64,000 nt of DNA from Veillonella sp. (GTDB lineage Bacteria; Bacillota; Negativicutes; Veillonellales; Veillonellaceae): contig NZ_JBGKFB010000001.1 in NCBI RefSeq assembly GCF_041333735.1, forward strand, positions 1,233,001 through 1,297,000. The letters are read 5' to 3'. Position numbers and translations under genes: made by a program. Below, piece by piece: positions 25,186 to 34,365 of this stretch (positions are counted from its first letter, which is position 1; each line of letters opens with the position of its first letter). The notes under the pieces are model-generated. The model worked only from the letters and a program-made list of their open reading frames with translations, ran no database searches and was not told where the DNA came from.

Positions 25186-28100
25186 ATGCAGCCATTTGTA
25201 CATTTACATAGTCATACAGAGTTTAGTTTGCTAGACGGTATCAGTCGTTTGCCTGACATGGTACGTCGTGCGAAGGAGTTAAATCAGCCAGCCCTTGCCA
25301 TTACAGACCACGGCAATATGTACGCAGCCATTTATTTTTATAAGGAATGTATGGCCCAAGGCGTTAAACCGATTATTGGGTGTGAAGTATATGTCACAGA
25401 AGGTAGCCGTCTTGATAAGCAGGAAGGTCGCAGCCGTGAACGATTAAAACATCTTATTCTATTAGCGGAGACCATGGAAGGGTATCGTAATCTCGTAAAA
25501 ATCGTGTCGAAAGCCTCTACTGAAGGGTTTAATTATAAGCCACGTGCTGACCGTGATTTATTGCGACAATACAGCAAGGGCATAATTGCCCTCAGTGCTT
25601 GTATTCAAGGGGAGATTCCTCAGTATATTTTGCAAGATAATATGGAAGGCGCGAAGCGATCCATTGAATGGTATATCGAGACGTACGGCAAGGATAATTT
25701 CTTCTTAGAAATCCAAAATCATGGCTTGCCAGAGGAGGCAAAGGCTCAAGAGGAGATCATTAAGCTCAGCAAGGAATACGGTCTTGGCATCGTAGCATCT
25801 AATGACTTCCACTATGTTTTAAAAGAGGATGCAGATGCGCAGGATATTAAGGTATGTATTTCGACAGGCCGACGTCGTGCTGAGGTAGATCGCTTAAAAT
25901 TCCCGAATGATGAGTTCTATCTAAAATCTGGGGATGAGATGACGGAGCTATTTGGACATATTCCAGGGGCCATCGAAAATACCTTAAAAATTGCAGATCG
26001 CTGTAATGTAGAGTTTAATTTTGACGAACATCATTTGCCGCACTTTGATGTGCCAGAAGGGGAAACGTCTAAGACCTATTTACGTAAGGTTTGTGAACGA
26101 GAAATTCCTCGCCTTTATGGGGAAACATCCGAAGAATTACAAAAACGTTTAGACTACGAGTTAGATGTAATTGGTACCATGGGCTTTGAGGATTACTTCC
26201 TCATCGTATGGGACTATGTACGCTATGCCCGTGAGCACGACATCTTAGTAGGTCCTGGTCGTGGTTCGGCAGCAGGTTCTGTAGTTGCGTATTTACTTGG
26301 CATTACAGGCCTTGATCCATTAAAGTACGATTTGCTCTTTGAACGGTTCTTAAATCCAGAGCGGGTAAGCATGCCTGATATCGATATTGACTTCTGCTAC
26401 GAAAAGCGTGGTCAAGCCATCGAATATGTGACGCGAAAATACGGTCAAGCTCGTGTGTCTCAGATTATTACCTTCGGTACAGAGGCGGCTCGTGCGGTTA
26501 TTCGAGACGTAGGTCGCGTGCTCGACTTGCCTCTAGCGGAAGTAAACCGCATTGCTAAGATGATTCCCAACGAACTAGGGATTACCTTAGATAAGGCACT
26601 GCAAGGTAAAGAGTTAAAAGCTTTATACGAAGCTGATCCAAACGTTAAAGAGTTATTTGATTTTGGTAAAAAACTAGAAGGGATTGCGCGCAATTCGTCC
26701 ACTCATGCAGCGGGCGTCGTAATTTCTGCAGACCCTCTAGATGACCACGTACCAGTACAAAATGCCAATGAAGAAGGCTTTGTAACGCAGTACGATAAGG
26801 ATAATATCGAGGAATTAGGCCTATTAAAGATGGACTTCTTGGGTCTCCGTACCTTAACGGTTATGGGGGATGCCTTAAAGCTCATCAAGGCGAACCGTGG
26901 TATTGACCTCGATTTAGATGCTATTCCACTAGACGACAAGGCGGCTTGTGATATCCTCACAAAGGGTGATACATCTGGTGTATTCCAGCTCGAATCAGAA
27001 GGTATTACTAAGCTCGTTATGGATCTTAAGCCTGAACATTTTGAAGACTTAATTCCATTGGTAGCCTTGTACCGTCCAGGCCCATTGGGCTCTGGCATGG
27101 TAGCGGACTTTATCGACCGTCGTCACGGTAAAAAAGAGGTTACCTATTTACATCCTATCTTGGAACCGATTTTGAAAGATACCTTTGGTGTAATCTTGTA
27201 CCAAGAACAGGTTATGCAGATTGCATCCGCCATGGGCGGATTCTCCCTTGGTCAAGCGGACTTAATGCGCCGCGCCATGGGTAAGAAAAAGGAATCCGTT
27301 CTAAAGGCTCAGCGCGAATCCTTTATTCAAGGTTCTATTAATAATGGTATAGAAGAGTCCATTGCGAACGAAGTATTTGACTTGCTCGTATACTTCGCGG
27401 GCTATGGCTTTAATAAATCACATAGTGCGGCCTATGCGTACATTGCGTACCAAACGGCGTATTTGAAAGCCCACTATTTCCCTGAATTCATGGCCGCTAC
27501 TATGACTAGCTTTATGCAGAACATGCAAAAATTGACCTACTACATCAATGCCTGCAAGAAGCACAATGTTAAGGTGCTTGGCCCAGATATTAACTATTCT
27601 GAACGCAGCTTTGCCGTACAAGGTGATGCTATTCGTTTCGGCCTTGGGGGCATCAAGAATGTAGGGGACAATGCCATCGATCGCTTGATTACTGAGCGCA
27701 ATGAGCACGGTCTTTACACGGATATTGTGGACTTCTGCAAACGTGTAGATAATAAGGTGGTTAATAAACGACTTCTTGAAAGTCTCATTCGGTGCGGTGC
27801 CATGGATGGTTTCAAGGAAAACAGAAATCAATTGTTGCATATGTATGAAAGCGCCCAAGCTGTTGGCGCTAAAGAGCAAAAGGATGCCGCTATGGGGACC
27901 ATGAGTCTCTTTGGCGATATAGAGGAGTCTGTAGATTTCATCCCTGTACCTAATGTGGAGGATTTATCGGAGGACGATAAATTGAAGGATGAGAAGGAAT
28001 ATACAGGCTTTTACATCACAGGCCATCCATTACGAGGCTATGCTAAGGAATTAGAGGGCCTCTTTGAATTAGGTGCTCTCGTAGAAAATCCAGAGCAATA

Positions 28101-28593
28101 CGACGGCCAAACAATTACCTTTGGCGGTTTGATTGAAAATAAGACGGACCGTATGACGAGACGAAACGAGGTTATGTCTATTCTTCGCATCGAAGATTAC
28201 TCTGGTGCAGCCAATGTGGTGGCATTCCCAAAGGTCTTTAGTCAAAGCCAACAGTTCTTGGCTGTCGATATGATCGTTAAGGTAAAAGGCTGCGTTGATG
28301 CGGATGAAAAGGGTGTGCAAATTATTGCAGACCGCATTACGCCATTAAAGGTAAACTATAGTCAGGCTAAACATGTAGCTATTCATATTTATAGCCAATA
28401 TGACACGCCAGAAAATAGTGAAGCCTTAAAACGGGTATTAACGAACACCGCAGGCTCTGTGCCAACGTCGTTATACTTGCACCGACAACGGAAACGCATT
28501 AACTTGCCACCGAATATGTGCTTTGACCCTAGTGATGAATCCATCAATGCTATTGAAGCTATTCTAGGCGATGGCTCCGTAGAGGTACAATAA
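25186..28593 (+). CDS. dnaE: DNA polymerase III alpha subunit (DnaE)
   Basis: A 1135-residue C-family replicative polymerase. The N-terminal PHP domain starts HLHSHTEFSLLDGISRL. The catalytic carboxylates lie in PDIDIDF (D398, D400), with GPGRGSAAGS just before. A helix-hairpin-helix region, then an OB-fold (TITFGGLIENKTDR, then MSILRIEDYSG) close the protein. It lacks the exonuclease domain of PolC, so it is the DnaE1-type. It begins with AAAGGAGGTG. No terminator is evident in the 65 bases after the stop, before the leader of pyk. Confidence 0.97.
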   Translation: MQPFVHLHSHTEFSLLDGISRLPDMVRRAKELNQPALAITDHGNMYAAIYFYKECMAQGVKPIIGCEVYVTEGSRLDKQEGRSRERLKHLILLAETMEGYRNLVKIVSKASTEGFNYKPRADRDLLRQYSKGIIALSACIQGEIPQYILQDNMEGAKRSIEWYIETYGKDNFFLEIQNHGLPEEAKAQEEIIKLSKEYGLGIVASNDFHYVLKEDADAQDIKVCISTGRRRAEVDRLKFPNDEFYLKSGDEMTELFGHIPGAIENTLKIADRCNVEFNFDEHHLPHFDVPEGETSKTYLRKVCEREIPRLYGETSEELQKRLDYELDVIGTMGFEDYFLIVWDYVRYAREHDILVGPGRGSAAGSVVAYLLGITGLDPLKYDLLFERFLNPERVSMPDIDIDFCYEKRGQAIEYVTRKYGQARVSQIITFGTEAARAVIRDVGRVLDLPLAEVNRIAKMIPNELGITLDKALQGKELKALYEADPNVKELFDFGKKLEGIARNSSTHAAGVVISADPLDDHVPVQNANEEGFVTQYDKDNIEELGLLKMDFLGLRTLTVMGDALKLIKANRGIDLDLDAIPLDDKAACDILTKGDTSGVFQLESEGITKLVMDLKPEHFEDLIPLVALYRPGPLGSGMVADFIDRRHGKKEVTYLHPILEPILKDTFGVILYQEQVMQIASAMGGFSLGQADLMRRAMGKKKESVLKAQRESFIQGSINNGIEESIANEVFDLLVYFAGYGFNKSHSAAYAYIAYQTAYLKAHYFPEFMAATMTSFMQNMQKLTYYINACKKHNVKVLGPDINYSERSFAVQGDAIRFGLGGIKNVGDNAIDRLITERNEHGLYTDIVDFCKRVDNKVVNKRLLESLIRCGAMDGFKENRNQLLHMYESAQAVGAKEQKDAAMGTMSLFGDIEESVDFIPVPNVEDLSEDDKLKDEKEYTGFYITGHPLRGYAKELEGLFELGALVENPEQYDGQTITFGGLIENKTDRMTRRNEVMSILRIEDYSGAANVVAFPKVFSQSQQFLAVDMIVKVKGCVDADEKGVQIIADRITPLKVNYSQAKHVAIHIYSQYDTPENSEALKRVLTNTAGSVPTSLYLHRQRKRINLPPNMCFDPSDESINAIEAILGDGSVEVQ

Positions 28594-28692
28594 TATATGC
28601 ATAAGAATCTCAATAAAGGTTAAGGTAGTAATAAATATATTCACTACTTAATAACACATGTTGCGTAGGGCACAGATAGCTTTTACCAACAT

Positions 28693-28701
28693 TGATATAA
28701 T
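28693..28701 (+). promoter_or_regulatory. Extended -10 promoter of pyk
   Basis: TTGATATAAT with TGA directly before TATAAT (28696-28701), about 40 bases before the pyk ATG. No good -35 box. A start site near 28708 would give a leader of about 34 bases carrying AGGAGG. Confidence 0.6.
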
Positions 28702-28741
28702 ATATGAACATCCAAAAGGGATGGTTTTCATAGGAGGAACA

Positions 28742-30490
28742 ATGAAACGTACAAAAATCGTATGTACTGTAGGTCCGGGAACGGATAAATTTGGTATCTT
28801 AGAAGATATGATGCGAGCTGGCATGAACGTAGCTCGTTTCAATTTCTCTCACGGATCTCATGAAGAGCAAGCCGAGCGCATGCAAATGGTGCGTGATGCG
28901 GCGATGATTGTAAATAAACCAATCGCTTTATTGCTTGATACAAAAGGCCCAGAGGTACGCCTTGGTCTATTTAAAGAGGGAAAAGTGTTTCTCGAAGCAG
29001 GTCAACAATTCACGTTGACTACAGATGATGTGGAAGGCACAAAAGAGATTAGCTCTGTTAACCACAAAGGTCTTGTAGGGGATGTGTCCGTAGGGGACAA
29101 AATTTTATTGGCCGATGGCCTTGTAACCCTTACTATCGATGCTATCGAAGGTAATAATATTATTACCACAGTTCAAAATAGCGGTGAAATCGGTAACCGT
29201 AAACGCGTAGCAGTGCCAGGTGTAGCACTTAGCTTGCCACCTGTATCTGAACAAGACGAAGCGGACTTACGCTTTGGCTGTCAACAAGGTGTGGACTTTG
29301 TAGCAGCATCCTTCATGCAACGCGGTAAGGACATTGTAGCCATTCGTCGCATTCTTGAGTCTGAGAAAAAAGATATCAAGATTATTGCAAAAATTGAAAA
29401 TGCTGAAGGCGTTAAAAATATCGATGAAATTTTGGAAGTAGCGGACGGCCTCATGGTTGCTCGCGGTGACCTCGGTGTAGAAATCCCTGCCGAAGAGGTA
29501 CCAGTACTTCAAAAAATGATGATTGAAAAATGTAATGACTTGGGTAAACCAGTTATTACGGCAACCCAAATGCTGGAGTCCATGATTCAAAATCCACGTC
29601 CTACACGGGCAGAAGCAAGTGACGTAGCCAATGCCATCTTGGATGGTACGGATGCGATCATGTTGTCTGGTGAAACAGCAAATGGTGCTTACCCAGTAGA
29701 GGCGGTTACGACTATGACTCGCATTGCTGAGGTAACAGAACAAGCTGCTATTTACGATAGTAAAAATCGTGCTCGTCAAGATGTGGATATGACCACTACC
29801 AGTGCTGTATGTTTAGCAAGTGTGCGCATCGCTCAAAACCTTGGGGCTGCTGCTATTTTGACATGTACTGAATCTGGTCATACGGCGATTAGCACTGCTC
29901 GGCATCGTCCGGCTTGCAAAATTATTGCTGTAACACCGCATGAAGAAACAATTCGCCGCATGCAATTATGCTGGGGCGTAGAGGCTATTAAAGGCCATGA
30001 AATCGTTAACTCTGATGAAATGGTTAAACAAGCTATTACAGGTGCTTTGGGTACAGGTGCTATCGAGTCTGGTGATCTTGTAGTTGTTACAGCTGGTGTA
30101 CCATCTGGTGCCACAGGGACTACAAATATGATTCGTGTTCATATTGCTGGTCAAGTACTCTTATCTGGTAATGGTATTTTGCGTAAATCCGTTACCGGTA
30201 CTGTATTCATTGCTGCTAATCATAAGGGCAATTATGAAAGCTTCAAAGACGGCGACATCCTTGTGGTAGGCACAATGGAGCCTGAATTGATGACTGTTGC
30301 TAAACGTGCAGGTGGTATTATTGCTGTAGAGGATGGGTATACATCCGATAGTGCTATTGCGGGCATTACCTATGGTATTCCAGTTATTTTAGGTGCTAAA
30401 AATGCTCATGAAGTACTTTTAGAAGGTCAAGAAGTAACAATCGACGGTGAACGTGGCAAGGTGTTTGCAGGCATTGCAAATGCTCGATAA
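28742..30490 (+). CDS. pyk: Pyruvate kinase with C-terminal PEP-utilizer-like domain
   Basis: A 582-residue glycolytic enzyme making pyruvate and ATP from PEP and ADP. The N-terminal barrel (KIVCTVGPGTDKFG, NFSHGSHEEQ, DTKGPEVRLG, then IIAKIENAEGVKNI and MVARGDLGVEIP) and the regulatory domain (TESGHTAISTARHRP) are complete. An extra C-terminal domain of about 100 residues matches the PEP-utilizer mobile domain of Bacillus-type enzymes. In this copy, however, the usual T-S-H-A motif is T534-S-D536-S, so the phospho-histidine is absent. The ATG at 28742 is preferred to an open frame back to 28658 because AGGAGG precedes it. Confidence 0.95.
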   Translation: MKRTKIVCTVGPGTDKFGILEDMMRAGMNVARFNFSHGSHEEQAERMQMVRDAAMIVNKPIALLLDTKGPEVRLGLFKEGKVFLEAGQQFTLTTDDVEGTKEISSVNHKGLVGDVSVGDKILLADGLVTLTIDAIEGNNIITTVQNSGEIGNRKRVAVPGVALSLPPVSEQDEADLRFGCQQGVDFVAASFMQRGKDIVAIRRILESEKKDIKIIAKIENAEGVKNIDEILEVADGLMVARGDLGVEIPAEEVPVLQKMMIEKCNDLGKPVITATQMLESMIQNPRPTRAEASDVANAILDGTDAIMLSGETANGAYPVEAVTTMTRIAEVTEQAAIYDSKNRARQDVDMTTTSAVCLASVRIAQNLGAAAILTCTESGHTAISTARHRPACKIIAVTPHEETIRRMQLCWGVEAIKGHEIVNSDEMVKQAITGALGTGAIESGDLVVVTAGVPSGATGTTNMIRVHIAGQVLLSGNGILRKSVTGTVFIAANHKGNYESFKDGDILVVGTMEPELMTVAKRAGGIIAVEDGYTSDSAIAGITYGIPVILGAKNAHEVLLEGQEVTIDGERGKVFAGIANAR

Positions 30491-30525
30491 TCTCTATGAG
30501 TGATAATTAAATAAGGAGGGATAAT

Positions 30526-31269
30526 ATGAATCCATATAATGTAACAGGACCTACTGCAACTGAGGTTGCACAGGTTGAAAGTATCGTATCCCAACGATTA
30601 AAAGGCTCTTTTTTGTGGATGGTGGTAGGCTTACTTACGACTATTGGCGTTGGTATAGCGGCATTGGCAAATCCTAATTGGTTACGTTTTGCGTACCAAA
30701 ACTTTAATATTATCCTATTAGTTGAGCTTGGCGTAGTATTCCTATTCAGCGCGCGTGCGTATACTGCTAATGTTATGACATTGAGAGGTATGTTTTTCTT
30801 ATATAGTGCGTTGAATGGTCTTACATTGACGCTCGTATCCTTGCGATACAATGTATTTGAAGTAGTCATCCCTGCGTTAATCGGCACATTGGCCTTCTTC
30901 ATTGGCTTTGCAGTGGTAGGGGCTACTACAAAACGTAATTTATCATCCCTTACACCGTATGTAATGGCTGCTTTGCTGGGCATGATCATTGTATCCTTGG
31001 TGATGATGGCAGCTCGCTACTTTAACTGGGCTGTACTCAGTGGCTTTAGTGATACTGTGAGTCTAGTTTTAGGCTATGTAGGGGTTGTAGTATTCTCCAT
31101 CTTTACGGCTATCGATGTGAACCGCATTAAAAATAATGTGACACAAGTAGCTCTTATGGAGGATGAAACAATTTTAGACCGCATTGAAATCACAGGTGCT
31201 TTGAGCCTATATTTAGATTTCATTAACTTATTCTTATCCTTATTGCGCATCTTTGGTAATAAGCGATAA
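30526..31269 (+). CDS. Bax inhibitor-1 (BI-1/YccA) family membrane protein
   Basis: A 247-residue protein with about seven transmembrane helices. YTANVMTLRGMFFLYSALNG, then FFIGFAVVGATTKRN and the C-terminal ITGALSLYLDFINLFLSLLRI are BI-1/YccA landmarks, and the two conserved acidic residues near the end (FTAIDVNRIKN and LYLDFINLF) are present. In bacteria these are pH-sensitive cation-leak channels or protease-associated proteins. AAGGAGGG precedes the ATG. The LysR gene follows after 11 bases, so they share a transcript. No terminator separates it from pyk. Confidence 0.9.
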   Translation: MNPYNVTGPTATEVAQVESIVSQRLKGSFLWMVVGLLTTIGVGIAALANPNWLRFAYQNFNIILLVELGVVFLFSARAYTANVMTLRGMFFLYSALNGLTLTLVSLRYNVFEVVIPALIGTLAFFIGFAVVGATTKRNLSSLTPYVMAALLGMIIVSLVMMAARYFNWAVLSGFSDTVSLVLGYVGVVVFSIFTAIDVNRIKNNVTQVALMEDETILDRIEITGALSLYLDFINLFLSLLRIFGNKR

Positions 31270-31280
31270 AAGGAGATACT

Positions 31281-32192
31281 ATGGACGATAGAGAATGGCA
31301 AACCTTTGTCACCGTTGTCGATGAAGGCAATATTACAAGGGCTGCAGAAAAACTATTTTTATCGCAACCAGCGCTTAGTTATCGGTTGCGCCATATGGAA
31401 AAAGCCTTGGGCCATTCTCTGTTGTTGCGTACTGCTGAAGGAATTGCCCTTACGGCACAAGGCGAGATTTTCTATGATTACTGTAAAAGAATGATGCAAG
31501 ATCAAGAGGCCTTAGAAAATGCTATGAACTCAGCGTCTGGTAAGATTCAAGGAACCTTGAAAATCGCATCATCTATCAATTTTGCAGACTATGAACTACC
31601 GGCCTTACTGAAATCCTTCCGCGAACAATATCCAGATGTGCATATTCAAGTAAAGACTGCTTTCAGCCATCAAGTAGTAAAAATGTTCAATACTGGTGAC
31701 TGTATGGTTGCCTTTGCTCGTGGCGGATATGATGTATCTGGTAAATCTGAATTACTATTAGAGGAACCGTATTGCTTGGTGTATAAGGAATTAGTACCAC
31801 CAGAATCTCTTGAAAAGGTACCATTCATTAAATACCAAACCGATGCATCCGTAGCCAATATCATTGAAACGTGGTGTGCCGAACATTTTGAAGAGCCACC
31901 GAGCGTTGCGATGGATGTAAACTCTATGAGTACGTGCCGTCACTTTGTACGGGCTGGCCTTGGCTGGTCTATTTTGACCTATATGGGCCTTGGATCATGT
32001 AAGGACAGGGATATTTACGTAAGTCCATTGCGTAGTAAAGATGGCACATATATCACTCGTGATACCAACATGGTGTACACAAAGGATGCAGAAAATCTTG
32101 TGGTAGTTAAAACATTCATTGAGTATGTTCGTGATTACTATAAAAAACATACTGTCGTAGATAATAGTATTTTTAGAGAATATAAAGGATAG
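31281..32192 (+). CDS. LysR-family transcriptional regulator
   Basis: A 303-residue regulator. The winged helix-turn-helix is in residues 1-60 (FVTVVDEGNITRAAEKLFLS, then QPALSYRLRHMEKALG). The substrate-binding domain from about 90 to 295 starts GTLKIASSINFADYELP. The ligand is unknown. It is encoded with the BI-1 protein and lies upstream of the anion carrier and citDEF, which are a plausible target set. Cit and tartrate operons are often under LysR control, but here that is inference from position only. AAAGGAG precedes the ATG. Confidence 0.9.
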   Translation: MDDREWQTFVTVVDEGNITRAAEKLFLSQPALSYRLRHMEKALGHSLLLRTAEGIALTAQGEIFYDYCKRMMQDQEALENAMNSASGKIQGTLKIASSINFADYELPALLKSFREQYPDVHIQVKTAFSHQVVKMFNTGDCMVAFARGGYDVSGKSELLLEEPYCLVYKELVPPESLEKVPFIKYQTDASVANIIETWCAEHFEEPPSVAMDVNSMSTCRHFVRAGLGWSILTYMGLGSCKDRDIYVSPLRSKDGTYITRDTNMVYTKDAENLVVVKTFIEYVRDYYKKHTVVDNSIFREYKG

Positions 32193-32589
32193 ATTATACA
32201 AATCGAGTCTATATAAGGCTTTGCAAACGTCTATCCATGCTATTTCAGTATTAGACTTTTTCGATATAATCAGTCATAATAAAGGTGTCTCGAAAGAGCA
32301 AGGCAGTAACCATGTAAGTGCATGTATACCCCCTTTGGGGACGTATACATGCATTTTTTTCATTTGGGGCTGCAAATCTATGCTCAAAATGCATAAAAAG
32401 TATGAATGGTAGGTATAAAAGTTTTTATAACCCCTATAAAGGTAATCTATTATTCATAATTCTTTTAAGCATATATAATGAGTGTAGACAAAGCCTCCTA
32501 GAGTTCAATAGATGATAGTCGCGTATCACGAATCTCAAAGGGAGTGTTAGGATGATATACATGCCTAGGTTTTTAAGAAAGGAAAAAAC
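32193..32589. other. Intergenic region between the LysR gene and the DASS carrier
   Basis: It holds a strong terminator (32319-32360), a TATAAT at 32265-32270 before it, an AT palindrome (TATAAAA/TTTTATA, 32414-32429), and a TATAAT at 32474-32479 that may be the -10 of the carrier-cit operon. The -35 boxes are poor. Two short frames here (32221-32412, 32318-32515) lack ribosome sites and run across the terminator hairpin, so I do not call them genes. Confidence 0.5.
32319..32360 (+). terminator. Terminator after the BI-1/LysR transcript
   Basis: TGCATGTATAC and GTATACATGCA pair perfectly around an inner CCCC...GGGG hairpin and are followed by TTTTTTT (32354-32360). Confidence 0.9.
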
Positions 32590-33990
32590 ATGGAAAGACT
32601 CGTAAAATTAGCCATTATCGTGCTAATTCCAATTATCCTCTGGTTTACAACTCCACCAGCAGGGCTTTCTGCGGAAGCGTGGCGCCTCTTAGGCTTCTAC
32701 ATTGCAGGTATCGTAGGTTTGATTTTAAAACCATACCCAATTCAAATTATTTTATTAGCTGTATTATCTGCTTCTGCATTATTCTTAGACAATGCAAAAG
32801 ATATCTTGGTAGGTTATGGCTCCACAGCATTGTGGATGATCATCGCTGCGTTCTCTTTGAGCGTTGCGTTTGGTAAAACTGGCCTTGGTCACCGCGTTGC
32901 ATACCATTTGATTAATGCATTCGGTTCTACTGTATTGCGTCTTGGTTATGTAACAGCACTTCTTGATTTAGTATTATCTCCAGCTACACCTTCTAACACA
33001 GCACGTGCGGCTGGTATCGTATATCCAATTAACTTATCCATTGCTGAATCCATCGGTTCTTATCCTGGCGATACTGCCAAACGCGGTGGTTCCTTCATCT
33101 TGATGAATGGTTACTTCGTAACAAAAATTACATCCTTCATGTTCTTAACAGCAATGGCTCCTAACGTGTTGGCGTTGGACTTTGTTACTAAAATCACTGG
33201 TCTTAACATGACTTGGGCTGAATGGGCTTTGGCCTTAGCTCTTCCAGGTCTTGTAATGTTAATCTTCGTACCACTTGTAGGTTACTGGATTGACCGTCCT
33301 GAAGCAGTAAAAATTGACAATAAGAAATTGGCTGCTGATGGTCTTGCCAAATTAGGACCTATGAAAATGTCTGAAAAAATCTTGGCTGTTGTATTTATTC
33401 TTGCTCTTATCGGTTGGGCATTGCCTTCCATCGGTTTTGACTTGAGCCCAACAGCAGTAGCTTTAGTTGCTATGACTGTTGTATTCTTCGCTGGTATCAT
33501 CACTTGGGATGACATGGTTCAAACTAAAGCTGTTTGGAACACATTCATCTGGTTTGGTGCTATCCTTGGTTTATCTACTGCTTTAACAAAAGCTAAATTC
33601 TTCGCTTGGCTTGCAGCATTTATGCAAGCAAACTTGGCACTCGATGTATCTCCACTCGTAGTTGTATTGATTCTTTCTGCTATTAGCGTAGTCATTCGTT
33701 ACTTATTCGCTTCCAGTACTGCATATATTGCATCTATGCTTCCAGTATTCTTAACTGTAGGTATGGCAGCTGGTGTTAACCCTGTTATGTTTGGTTTAGT
33801 ATTGCTTGCAACAAATGCGTTTGGTGGTCTTGTAACTCACTACGGTGCATCTCCTGGTCCAATCATCTACTCTGCAGGTTACAATAACTTGAAAGATTGG
33901 TGGACTGCTGGTGCAATCTTAGCAGTATTGAGTTGGATTCTACTCTTTGTAGTAGGTATTCCTTGGTGGACTTTCATCGGTATGATTTAA
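32590..33990 (+). CDS. DASS-family dicarboxylate/tricarboxylate carrier
   Basis: A 466-residue integral membrane protein with about 12 hydrophobic segments. SPATPSNTARAAGIVYPI carries the SNT substrate/sodium motif, and a second repeat has GASPGPIIYSAGY in the C-terminal half. The family (CitT, TtdT, SoDIT and relatives) exchanges or cotransports citrate, tartrate, malate, 2-oxoglutarate or succinate. The citDEF genes directly downstream make citrate (or a related hydroxy-tricarboxylate) against succinate or acetate likely, but the substrate cannot be fixed from sequence. AAGGAAA precedes the ATG. Confidence 0.9.
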   Translation: MERLVKLAIIVLIPIILWFTTPPAGLSAEAWRLLGFYIAGIVGLILKPYPIQIILLAVLSASALFLDNAKDILVGYGSTALWMIIAAFSLSVAFGKTGLGHRVAYHLINAFGSTVLRLGYVTALLDLVLSPATPSNTARAAGIVYPINLSIAESIGSYPGDTAKRGGSFILMNGYFVTKITSFMFLTAMAPNVLALDFVTKITGLNMTWAEWALALALPGLVMLIFVPLVGYWIDRPEAVKIDNKKLAADGLAKLGPMKMSEKILAVVFILALIGWALPSIGFDLSPTAVALVAMTVVFFAGIITWDDMVQTKAVWNTFIWFGAILGLSTALTKAKFFAWLAAFMQANLALDVSPLVVVLILSAISVVIRYLFASSTAYIASMLPVFLTVGMAAGVNPVMFGLVLLATNAFGGLVTHYGASPGPIIYSAGYNNLKDWWTAGAILAVLSWILLFVVGIPWWTFIGMI

Positions 33991-34031
33991 TCACCATGTA
34001 ATTTTATAATCAACATTGTTTTAACGGCACG

Positions 34032-34058
34032 GACCAGACATTCGCGACACGTCTGGTC
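34032..34058 (+). other. Hairpin between the DASS carrier and citD
   Basis: GACCAGAC and GTCTGGTC form an 8-bp GC-rich stem with an 11-base loop, followed by only TTT. Too few Ts for an efficient terminator. It may lower read-through from carrier to cit genes or set an mRNA processing point. Confidence 0.55.
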
Positions 34059-34095
34059 TTTGCCATTTGATATATTTTTAGTGAAAGGATGCAAC

Positions 34096-34365
34096 ATGGC
34101 ACAATTAGTAAAAGCTGCACAAGCTGGCTTCGACGAAAAAAATGATGCATTAGTAACGGTTGAACCGATTGCTAGCGGTATCGAAATTGAATTAACATCC
34201 AAAGTTATCCGCCAATACGGAGATCAAATTAAATCCGTTGTTTTAAACACAGTTAAAGAAGCTGGTTTTGACGGCGTAAAAGTAATCGTACAAGATAAAA
34301 ATGCTTGGGATTACACAATTAAAGCTCGCGTATTAGGCGCATTGGAAAGGGGGAGCAAAGCATAA
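34096..34365 (+). CDS. citD: Citrate lyase acyl-carrier (gamma) subunit-like protein
   Basis: An 89-residue CitD-like protein. Family-like segments are VKAAQAGFDEKNDALVTVEP, IEIELTSKVIRQYGDQI and DYTIKARVLGALERG. In Klebsiella and E. coli CitD the prosthetic group is on the Ser of AGTLES[SG]D. The aligned stretch here is AGFDEKND, with K15 at that position and no Ser until S27. Either the carrier uses another residue, or the complex works without the usual cofactor. ATG 34096 has GAAAGGA upstream, while the frame is open back to 34060. Its stop overlaps the citE ATG by one base. Confidence 0.85.
   Translation: MAQLVKAAQAGFDEKNDALVTVEPIASGIEIELTSKVIRQYGDQIKSVVLNTVKEAGFDGVKVIVQDKNAWDYTIKARVLGALERGSKA

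Noticed and set aside
28658..28741. Longer start for pyruvate kinase
   Set aside because: It would place the promoter box TGATATAAT inside the coding region, and AGGAGG serves ATG 28742.
29267..29779. Minus-strand frame of 170 codons in pyk
   Set aside because: Mirror of a conserved coding region, rich in Cys, His and Phe; no start signals.
32221..32515. Two small + frames between the LysR and DASS genes
   Set aside because: No ribosome sites, and they read through a strong terminator hairpin and its T run.
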